Source: Heterodera schachtii
Lineage: Eukaryota > Nematoda > Chromadorea > Rhabditida > Heteroderidae
DNA: 64,000 nt
Assembly: GCA_023374025.1 (NCBI GenBank)
Contig: SIJG01000107.1
Span: forward strand, 1-64,000
Reading direction: 5' to 3'
The notes beneath the pieces are model-generated. The model saw only the letters and a list, made by a program, of their open reading frames with translations, was not told where the DNA came from and made no database searches. The position numbers were made by a program, and so were the translations under genes. Of the stretch, positions 22,625 to 32,677 are shown piece after piece. Each line of letters opens with the position of its first letter. Within the stretch, counting starts at the first letter, position 1.

Positions 22625-25600
22625 AGGAGAGAAAGAAAAGAGGAAGAGAAGAGGACGGAAAGAAAGAAAGAAACATGAGAGGAAGAGAAGAGGAAGAAAA
22701 AGATGGAAGAAACTAAAACTATCGGTGGAAGAGACAAAAGTGAACTTGATGGGGTTTCGAACGAAATGATAATTCTCTGCTTTGCTTTCTCTCTCTCTCT
22801 TTTCCGTGCTTCGTCTATTGTTTACAGTCTCCCCCCCCCCCGTTTTTCTGCTCAAACAAATCGTTAAATTTTCTCTTTGATGGCCTCTTCGCTTCTCGCT
22901 TCTCGTCGGCATGATCAATCGTCGACCGGCGGTAGGGGCCAATTTCGCCCTGCTGGCGACGCGAGTGTGCCGCTCGTATTTTCTCGTCCGGGCAATGATC
23001 GGTTGCTGAGATTAACACCGCCGACTGCGCTTCCCCCCCCCCCCCCCTATTTGGAGCCTCGCCGCTCCCCTCTTTTGATGATTGGGACAGTTTTATGGCC
23101 TTCCTTCGGTGATGCGATTAAATTATTTGCCGTGGCGTCCGCTTTTGGCGCATTCCTTCCCCCCTTTCCCCCCCCCCCCCCCTTTTCAACGACAATCAAA
23201 TGGAACGGCCAAAGGGACCATACCGTCTTCAGCGGACTCTGAGCCCTTCGCTTTGTTTGCTCCCATGCGATCGTTTTAAAGTGTGGGCGTCGCGAGATTA
23301 TGGCAAAAGAAGGAAGGCCCGCGAGATTCGCCCAAAATTTGCATTTCCGATTATTGCAGCGAATAATGGTCGGCCCATCCGCCGACGGTTAGTCCATATT
23401 TCGGCATCCACAAAATGCGCGTGTCCTTTCCTTTCCGTATTATTTGCCGCTTTGTTTTTGGCATTTCGTTGGTCCACTGATTGCTTTTGCTTCGGGCGAA
23501 ATGTGTTTTTGTGCTGCGTGAAAAGAACACTCCGCCGGGAGCAATTCCCAACCATAAAAAGTCATAAATCAGCCGTAACCACCACTTTTCTTTCACTTTT
23601 CGTTCACCTTTCTTTTGCCTTTCTTTGCTTTTCGCCCATTTGAATGGCCTTTGTCACGAAATGGCCTTCACAAATTGTCAGTCAACTCAATTCACTCCAC
23701 TAATTTTTCGTTTCGTTTTGGTTTTATTTATTTTTTGAGATTTTTTTCCGCAATTTTCCCCCTCCTCCAAAAGTGAATAATTAATCCCCAGAAGACTGAC
23801 TTCTCGCCAGTGTTTAACATTAACTTTGCTGGACAAATGCAACATTCTTCACAAATGCTCGCCCGTCCCAATTATTGGCATTAATAACCGCTTAACCCCT
23901 ATTTACACTTAAATAAACACTGTTTGGGTTGGCTGAGTCGAACTGATTATGGATAATGAGGCGATAAGCGGATTAACTAACACCCATTCGCATTTGCTTC
24001 GATTTGTCCTTCGTGTGATCGGATAACACCGATAAGAAAGGTCGAGAAGAGAGTGACTGACAATGGAACAAATTGAGGGGAAAAGGGCAAATTGGGACGA
24101 ATAGCAAAGAATAAACATTTTCTGATGCCTTTGGCTTACCCGTGCCATCTCATAAGTTGGGCCTTTGAATGCCATTGTTTAGCACACAAAAAGAAACCGC
24201 CAAAGGGGCGATGGCATAATGGCGCCACTTTATTTGTTTCATCGCACTCATTCATTGGCACTATTTCATCCCCATCCCATACTGAATTACCAAATATGGA
24301 GGGAAGTTTTTAGATGAAACCCAAACTAACTAATCCCAAAGGATGCATCGGAAAGGGGGAAGGGGTCTAAGGACAACAAACACTTTACACTTTTGGAAGA
24401 GTTTGGCCGCCCGCCGATCCGTCGGTTCCTTCTCCCACTCAGTGAGTAGTAGTGAGTCATCACCATCGCTCGCAAAATTGCCTCTTCCGACAGTGGAAGT
24501 GAATGGTGTCATCAATGGCGATGATTGCTCCCATCCCCCGAGGGGGGGGGGGAAGGGAAGCGGATTATCGGACGGAGAATTGGCCTCCCCTCCCCTCCGG
24601 GGCGGGATCCACCAAGCCCCCCCCCCCCCGCCCACCAATTCAATTTCCCAACTTCCTACTGTACTCCCCCCCCCCTTCCCCCCCCCCCCCCCTCCGTTTT
24701 GTCATTTCTTTCCCAACTCGCCCCTTTACCAATCATAACAATAAATGATTTGGTTCATTCCATTTGCCTGTTCCACTTCTCATCGCCCCAAAAAGGCCTT
24801 TCCCGCCACACAATTGCATAAAGTTGAGAAGGACAAGGGAAAAGCGTAGGACACATAAAATGGCCCAAATTGGGGGGGGGGGGCAATTCCATCGCTCAAA
24901 AGCGATCGATGCTTCAAAGTATGGGCCATCAGCAGAGGAAAAACAACGCACAACATTCATAAGTTGCATTTTTTCTGTTGTTTTTAAAAATTTATTTATT
25001 CCTTTTTTTTCCATTTTTCATTTATTTATTTTTGGCTTTGACACTTTTATTCCATTTTTTTCTATATTTTATTCCGACAAAAAGAGGTCAAAGGGACATA
25101 AAATGTGGTTAATATTTGATTGGTTAATGATTGGTCGTGCCGTGCCGAAAGGGAAATTGAATCTTTTCAGTGGAAAATTTCCCTTCCGCCAAATCATAAA
25201 CAAAACTAACGATCGAAAAATTAGAAATTTGGTCCCATTTTTCAGGTAGAAAAAACAAAAAAAGACAAAGTTGTCAGAGTATGTTTTATATTTGGGCATT
25301 GTTTATTTCTGAGTCTGCAAAAAGTGACGGACACAAAAAGCTCTTTCAAGAATTCCCTGATTCTGATTTGTCTTAGAAAAATTTTCGGGACCTTGAAACC
25401 CGACAAAAGAGTTTAAATTCGAATGCTTTCCTGACCCGAGTCTGACAAATCGCTTTAATTAGAAAGACTCATATTTTTCTCTTTTTAATTTTTATAATTA
25501 CCCACCGGTGACTTCTCCGGCATCACTGCACCCACCCAAATTTTTTAACTTTTCAAAAACTGGCAACTCTGCTGACCATGATCCGAATTTTTTCAAATTC

Positions 25601-25994
25601 TGTTAATGTGTTCTTTCTCCCTTTCTTTTTAAGTAAATTGGCTCAAAATAGCTTGCTTTTCCTATAGACGGAGTTAAAATCAAAATTTATTGCATTTAAT
25701 TAAATTAATTAATAAAAAAAAACCAATGCGGGAGGGGAGGGGGGGGGGGGGGGTGGGAGGGGGGATGCGGCCATTCATACGAATTATTTTTCTTATTTCT
25801 CTCTTTGTTCCCCCTTCTCCCCCCCCCCTCTCTTTCTCCGCTCAAACTTTCAACCAATCGGCGTCTCCCCGCCCCTTTCCCAACTAACGACCGACGAATG
25901 AATGGTTGCAAAAACGGTTGGGGTGGGAAGAAGCTGAGAAATCGACGAGAAGAAGCCGACAACTCAGTGAGCGAGGGAGGCGAAGGCGAAGCGA

Positions 25995-26110
25995 CCGTCG
26001 CCCCCCCCCCACTCCCCTGGCCACCCCCCACCATTTGTTGGCCTTCCTCTCCCCCCCCCCCATTCCCCTGGCCACCCCACACCATTTGTTGGCCTTCCTC
26101 TCTCCCCCCC
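25995..26110. repeat. Two tandem copies of a ~51-bp C-rich unit
   Basis: The unit CCCCTGGCCACCCC(A)CACCATTTGTTGGCCTTCCTC is repeated twice with poly-C runs between copies. A small minisatellite. Confidence 0.7.
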
Positions 26111-27010
26111 CCCCCCCCCCCCTCTGTCCCTTTTCCCGGCCATTTCCTTCGCTCTTTTTATATTCCCTCTCATTGTCAGATTGGCGTTCATTTGACAAAT
26201 AAGTGAATTATTTGTGAATTCCTCTGGATTCCCTTTCCTTCTCTGTGTTCGTACTCTTTCTCTTTCTCTTCTTCTCTCTTTTGCTTTTTCATTTTCCTTT
26301 CTCAACTTTTCCGCTTATTTTTTCCCATTTCATTTTTATTTCTTTTTATCATTTTTTGGCTCCTTTGACGGTCCAATGTTATTATAACGATAAGCGACGG
26401 TGAAAGGATAATGACCGAAGGAATAAAAGGGAAAGAAAAGGGAGAGAAGCAAAAAAGAAATCAAAGGGAAGCCGCAATTTGCTGACAAAAGGGGCCATTT
26501 GTCACGAGGTCATTTGAGGCCAAAAAGCACTGATAATTTGGATGAGTTTACGTGTTTTTTTCTATGTCCAATTTGCGGCCAAATAAAAAAAAGATTTCTT
26601 ATGTCTCTTTTTAATTGTTTTTTTTTATTTGTTATGAATTTTATTCTTTGCTTACATTTTGTCTATGCGCAGAAGCATTGGCGGAAGGATCGGTGTTTTT
26701 TTGACGAAAGGCGGGGAGGAAAAAGGGAAAAAGGGCTTCTTCCGACCAAAGGGGGAAAGCATCGACAGGGCCGGAAATTGCACAAAAATGGCTGGGAAAG
26801 GACGGCCAAGTGAAAGAATGGCCAAATGGTCGGTCCGTCGGTTGCCCCCCCCCCCTCCCCCAACCGTTTTTTGGCAATAAATCGCTGTCCCTTCTTTTGC
26901 TTTTGCCTCCGCCGAATTTGTTCGTTCTCTTAATGGTTTATTATGTATTATTGGCAGTGTGTGTGGAAGTGGGGGGAGGGACAGAGTTAGCACAGAGTCA
27001 TTTTGCTATG

Positions 27011-27241
<231 letters not shown>

Positions 27242-27398
27242 AGAGGGGGGGGGGGGGACAAAAAGCGAATTTGGGAGGGGGGGGGGGGAAGGTTGAACAG
27301 GAAAATTGGAAATGCCTATTTAAACATTAAAAATGCCTTCGAATTTTGACTGATGATGATGATGCCTGTGATATAGTGAATTATTTTTCCTTTTTTAG

Positions 27399-29048
27399 CA
27401 AGGCTTCGCTCGTCCAGCAGATGCTTTTCCCCGGCCCAGCCCAACTTTCGTCCGTCGGCTCTTTGGGCCTTCCACCGGTGCGAACAACGGCACATCCGTC
27501 GCCCCAGCAGAACCACAGAATGTGCCCTCCTCTCCCGGCATTGTCGCCGATTCTCCCGCAACAATTTGCTCATCCTTCTCCGCCTAATCACCATAATCAG
27601 AATCCAAATTTGAACCTTTTGTCCGTCCATCACCTCCTTCATCCGCTGCCGCCTTCACTGTTTCCTCTGATGTTGAACGGCATTCTGGCAAACCAACAGC
27701 AAATTGCACGCCAAAATGACACCCGAAAATCAAAGACCGAACTCGGCACAAACAATGGCATTTTTCCACGGATGGGCGAAATGGCATTGATCGGACAATA
27801 TTTGCAGCAACAACAGCAGAGAATGACAATAGAGACAGAACAAATGCGAGTTCAGCAAATGGTGGGGAGAAGAAAAACATGAATTAATGTGCATTTAATT
27901 AATTGACTTTCATTGGCAGGGAGGGCAACGGAACGCCAAACAATCGCAAAGAATGCCAATGGAAACAGAAAAGAAAAAATTCAATTTTGCCGCCATTGCC
28001 ACATGTGTGAAAGGGAAAGAGGAGGAAAGTCCGCAGCGGGAGGACCTTTTGCACGGTGACCGAAGCAACGGTACAGTAAGCAGTGAAAGACAAGTCGATG
28101 CTTATCGGCTTGGGGTTACTGTACAAAACGGGGGACCACCAGCGAATTTGCCGCCCGGCGGAAAACCGCCTTCAATTAACAACGCGGCATTTGTGATTGC
28201 GGCTGCAGCAGTTGCCAATTTGGCAAAGTCCAATTTGATGTTGGCGGGGATGGCCAACATCCGAAAAACGGTGCCAAACGATGCAGCGAAAATGGACACG
28301 GTTCATCGAACAAAGGCACAGTCGCACAAGGGCAAGGACGGACAACGGCACACGCAACAGAAACAACAAGAAAAACAAGGAGAACACCCGTGGTAAGAGA
28401 ACGGGGGGGAGGGCGAATTCGAACGCACTGATCGATCTTGGCAAATGCTGCTTCTGTTTTCGCTTTTCAAAGCTTTGTCCAAAATAGGCGTTCTCTGGCC
28501 GTCGTTTGTGCCGGCGGCAGTTCCAACAAACGCACGGCTCGTCACAAAAAGCAGCACATTTGCAGATTCTGTCGGCGTGAGTTCACCAAATCGTACAATC
28601 TTTTGTAAGTGTCATTAAAAGGAAACTAAAAAATGCTAACAACTGCACTAATTACACTAATTACATGTAAAGAATCCACGAGAGATGTCACACGGACGAA
28701 CGGCCGTTCCGTTGCGATTTGTGCGACAAACGATTCCGACGACAAGACCATCTTCGGGATCACAAGTGAGTGGCACAAAAGGACCACGCATTGCGAGTCC
28801 CTTCCTCAGATTTACCCATGCCAAAGAGAAGCCATTCAAATGCGGCGAATGCTCTCGCGGATTTTGCCAGCAGCGAACTTTGTTGGTCCATCAGCAGCGC
28901 GACCACGGGTAAAGCGGGGGGGGGGGGGGGAAATTGAGCCAAAGCAAAAGCATTCTCAAATTGGCACTGGCACAGGATTGACATTGAGTTGCCGCCACGG
29001 AAAAATGCTCGACAATTACGAAATGCTGAACAGAAAGGGAAGAAGTGA
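27399..29048 (+). CDS. odd: Odd-skipped-type C2H2 transcription factor, 5' exon missing
   Basis: Odd-skipped/OSR proteins are sequence-specific nuclear repressors or activators used in gut and limb or leg development. Exons: 27399-27861 (acceptor TTTTTTAG), 27920-28392, 28488-28604, 28673-28765, 28810-28908 and 28976-29048; at least 440 codons. The first exon starts in phase 2, so one upstream exon is missing. The N-terminal two thirds are Gln/Pro/Asn-rich. The finger domain starts [29 protein letters not shown], continues [18 protein letters not shown] and [28 protein letters not shown], closely the Odd/Bowl/OSR arrangement with its conserved linkers. C. elegans odd-1 and odd-2 are much shorter, so the long low-complexity N-terminus is unusual. 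The acceptor at 28672 is TAAAG. AATAAA follows near 29149. Confidence 0.9.
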
Positions 29049-29583
29049 AGCGAAATGAAAAGGGGTGGGACATTTTGACGAAGGAATTAAACGAAAATTC
29101 CATTGATAAACAAAAAAGTATGTCAAATTAGCAACAGAAAAAGCATTCAATAAACATATTTTTCTGATTGCCGTTTTTCCAATCAGTCGATTGTTCCATT
29201 TGATCACTTCCTTTTTCGATTTCTCTATGTTTTGTAAATTTATTTCTGCTTCGTTACAGTTGTCCTTTTAATAAATGTTCATTACTCTTTGCCCCCCCCC
29301 CCCTTTTTTTCTCATTTTCTATCCATCCACCGATGAAAATGCCGCAAAAGGTAATCCCTCCTCCCAAATGCCTTTGCGATGAGCTAATTCCGAAAAATAT
29401 CGGAAGGATCATGTTGTGAGTCCACCATTTTGGACAAGTGATTCCGACACTAAACAAACATAAAACTGTTCTGTTGTTAACTCATTCATCCGATCCGACG
29501 ATGGACGAAAAATTTGGAAATAAAAAATGAAAAGTGATCGAATCGAATCGCTTCACTTTATTCATTTTATTCACTCATAAAAA
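29049..29583. other. Convergent spacer
   Basis: 3' flank of the Odd-skipped gene, with a poly-C run near 29291-29304. No exon is supported. It probably also contains the 3' untranslated region of a minus-strand gene ending at 29584. Confidence 0.4.
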
Positions 29584-29676
29584 TCAGCGTTTTCTTCCAA
29601 CGAAATTGAAGGCGTTTGAGTAATGGTAATAAGGGTTGTGGCCATAGCCCTCCCTCGGATAGGCGACATTATACCA
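29584..29676 (-). CDS. Orphan minus-strand terminal exon ending Gly-Arg-Lys-Arg
   Basis: The sequence behind a TTTCTTTCAG acceptor reads 30 Tyr/Asn/Gly-rich codons, starting WYNVAYPREGYGHN and closing NFVGRKR then TGA. The end is a perfect amidation-plus-dibasic signal (Gly followed by Arg-Lys-Arg), as in neuropeptide precursors. A second frame is also open to a stop 14 nt further on. No upstream exon is identified; the nested transposon cluster begins about 840 bp upstream on this strand and may have displaced or separated the 5' part. Confidence 0.35.
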   Translation of the reverse strand, partial: WYNVAYPREGYGHNPYYHYSNAFNFVGRKR

Positions 29677-30518
29677 CTGAAAGAAATAAACGATCATTTG
29701 CAATTAATTAACATGACATAGCCAGCAGACCTAATTAATGGAATGTATTAATAACAAAAAAAAAAAGCAAATGAAACAAAAGCCCATTTTTAAATTTATT
29801 GAATAGAAATTAGACAATTAATTTTGATTATATTGCAAAAAAAAAAGATATACCTATTTCCAAATTTACCATAAGAAAACTCATTCGATTAACGGCAAAA
29901 GTTTGCGAGAAATTTCAAAGTCAACTTTTTTGCCTGAAAGATTCTGACAAATTTGCGCGATTGTTTCAATTCCCGGGTTTTCCCAATAATTGCGGAAAAT
30001 TTCTGCCGAATTACACTATTTTTATTTTCGACGTTTCTTCGCTAAAATTCAAATTTTGCCTTAAAAAAATGAAAAATTGTAAATAAAATACTTTTTAAAT
30101 CCTTTTAAGGCCCTTTTATTCAGCAGAAAAAAGTCATTTTACTTAAATTCCGGGCCCTATTAATCACAAAGAGAGAATCAATTATGGTATCATACTTTAA
30201 ACACTTCTTGAAATAAGCTGATTGTGAGTTTGAAGAAATTATTTATTAAATTTAAATTTAATAAAATTCTTTTAAGCGAATGAAATAATGTTTTTAAAAA
30301 TTTACAAAATTTCCCTCCTTAACTACTGGACAATCCATCATTTAATTTTATTTTTTAGGCCAAAACCAAAAATTTGCAAAAAATTGTTTGGTTTAAAAAA
30401 GCATGCTTTTACAATATTTTTAGTTATTTAATTATTTTAAATAAATGTCATTTTATAAAAAATTTTTTAAATTTTTCTAAAAATGATTTTTTTTTATAAT
30501 TTAAAAAAAATCAGGAAA
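29677..30518. other. AT-rich spacer before the transposon cluster
   Basis: Apart from the candidate exon at 29881-30002, the region is strongly AT-rich with no gene or known repeat recognised. Confidence 0.4.
29881..30002 (-). CDS. Second orphan minus-strand terminal exon
   Basis: After a TTCGGCAG acceptor, 122 nt encode a well-composed amphipathic segment, IFRNYWENPGIETIAQICQ and then NLSGKKVDFEIS...LLPLIE, followed by TGA. The composition differs sharply from the AT-rich flanks and looks like true protein. I do not recognise the family. It could belong to the same gene as the 29584-29676 exon (alternative last exons) or to another gene. No upstream exon was found. Confidence 0.35.
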
Positions 30519-30745
30519 ATATTGATCATAGTCACCAAACTCAAAATTATTTATAAACGGTCAGAATCGATGTAAAAAGGTTATAAATGGTCGGATAGAA
30601 TTAGGGGCGCGCTTGCCCTTTTTCAGGCTGAAAAAGTGCCAGAATTGGAGTGCCAAACTCAGCTGGGACTCAAAAGACCGCACTATAAAAAGTACTAAAA
30701 AGACATTTTAAATAATTTTCTAGGGTAATTTGTGGCGCTGATCAC
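30519..30745 (+). repeat. Left arm of the foldback element
   Basis: Inverted repeat of about 48190-48430. Its last eight bases, CTGATCAC (30738-30745), are duplicated at 47748-47755 as the target-site duplication of the next insertion. Confidence 0.75.
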
Positions 30746-30762
30746 TAGGGATCATTTATTTA

Positions 30763-32000
30763 TAGGGATCATTTATTTATGTAAGAAAAATCGCGAAATA
30801 TGTAAATAAAATATGTATAAAAAACACTGAAATATGTATGAAATATGTACAAAAATCCAGAAATATGTACTAAAATATGTAAATAAAATTTTTTAAATGG
30901 TGATTTTTTGGAAAAAAATTCTTTCTAAAGGGTGAAATAGGCACAAATTGCCATAAAAATGACCTAAATACCTAGGCTTAAAATTATCTTTTAGTAATTT
31001 AAAAATTAATTTTTGGTATTCGATTTTTGAAAAAAAAAACTATTTTTTGGGGCACTTTTTCAAAAAAAAATTTTGCTTTTCGCAAAAAATTTCTATAAAT
31101 TCTCAAAATTTTTGAAAAAAATTGCGAAATTTTGGATATTTTTGGGGGTATTTCATAAAAAAATTCCCTAAAAATTCTCAAAAAATGCAAAATATGTACG
31201 AAAAAATGCGAAAAAGTCCAAAATATGTATCTAAATATGTACATATGTAATATGTAGAAAAATCCGAAAATATGTAAAAATATGTAAATAAAAGTCCTAA
31301 CTTTTGTTCGCAAACACAAAAAAGAAAGTGTTTTTCCTACTAATTAGAGCATGGAGAATCCAGGAAAAAACATGTATTTACATAAAAAAATGATCCCTAT
31401 TTATTTATGTAAGAAAAATCGCGAAATATGTAAATAAAATATGTATAAAAAACACTGAAATATGTATGAAATATGTACAAAAATCCAGAAATACGTACTA
31501 AAATATGTAAATAAAATTTTTTAAATGCTGTTTTTTGGAAAAAAAAATTCATTCTAAAGGTTGAAATAGGCACAAATTGCCATAAAAATGACCTAAATAG
31601 GCTTAGAATTATCTTTTAATAATTTAAAAATTAATTTATTTATATCCCATTTTTGAAAAAAAACTATTTTTTGGGGCACATTGTCAAAAAAATAATTTTT
31701 ACTTTTCGCAAAAAATTTCTATAAATTCTCAAAATTTTTGAAAAAAATTGCGAAATTTTGGAGGGTATTTTATAAAAAAATTCCCTAAAAATTCTCAAAA
31801 AATGCAAAATATGTACAAAAAAAATGTGAAAAAGTCCAAAATATGTATAAAAATATGTACATATGTAATATGTAGAAAAATCGGAAAATATGTAAAAATA
31901 TGTAAATAAAAGTCCCAACTTTTGTTCGCAAACACAAAAAAGAAAGTGTTTTTCCTACTAATTAGAGCATGGAGAATCCAGGAAAAAAACATGTATTTAC
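30763..32000. repeat. Tandem duplication of ~600-640 bp inside element 1
   Basis: Unit 1 runs 30763-31399 and unit 2 31400-32000. They share nearly the same sequence, including many ATATGTA motifs, the phrase ACCTAAATA, and the ending AGCATGGAGAATCCAGGAAAAAA. Unit 1 itself has both terminal inverted repeats, so this is a head-to-tail array of a MITE sharing termini. Minus-strand open frames here are Phe/Ile-rich artefacts of the AT-rich repeat. Confidence 0.8.
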
Positions 32001-32430
32001 TAGGGATGTGACTTTTAGGTTTTAACTATTTTTTTTGCTCAATTGATTTGAAGAAAGGAGCTCAAAAAACGCATTTCTGCATTAAAATTTTTCGATTCTG
32101 AGGTCACTATCGGTCACTAGAAATCACTATTTTGGCCTTTCGTCACTAAAATAGTTAAAAGTCACTATTTTGGCGTTTTGTCACTATTTTTTCACTTTTT
32201 TGGCATTTTTTGGAAAATTCCTTAACAAAAATGCAATAAAAACGAAAAATACACCCCTAAGAATCGACCTAAAAAATTTTTCAAAAAATACCACTAAGAA
32301 TTGGAAAATTTTCATAAAAAATTTCCCCCAAATTTTTTTTTCTTGGCAAAATTTTTGGTTTAAAAAATGTCAATTTTTGCTGAGAAAATATTAGAAAGGA
32401 AATGTACCTCATTTGCAACTGCAATCAGTG

Positions 32431-32677
32431 TGTCGAGACTCTTTGAATTAATTCGACCTTCTAAGGAATTATCCTTAGGAATTAACCGATTTAATATTAA
32501 ATTATATTATTTCTCCCGAATTTCCCAATGACTCAACAAATTTATTTGCACAATTGAATGATCAAATGAATGACAATTTGGTCCCATTTTTGGCTTCTTA
32601 AATACTCTTTTCCGTCACAATTTGCTTATTCATCATCTCTTTCTTGTGATCTTTCGTCGCGCTTATCGGCGGCGACA
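32431..32677 (-). repeat. BEL 3' LTR
   Basis: 247-bp LTR, 3' in the element's minus orientation. The last codons of the downstream reading frame run into it (stop at 32663-32665). Confidence 0.95.

Noticed and set aside
22360..22942. Minus-strand Phe/Ser/Pro-rich frames
   Set aside because: Antisense shadow of the purine-rich tail of the 21837-22624 gene and of the GA-rich DNA after it.
24330..24821. Proline-rich open frames on the plus strand
   Set aside because: Caused by poly-C runs; frames disagree with each other and no domain is visible.
30999..31992. Minus-strand Phe/Ile/Tyr-rich frames
   Set aside because: Lie in an AT-rich duplicated MITE and repeat with it; not protein-like.
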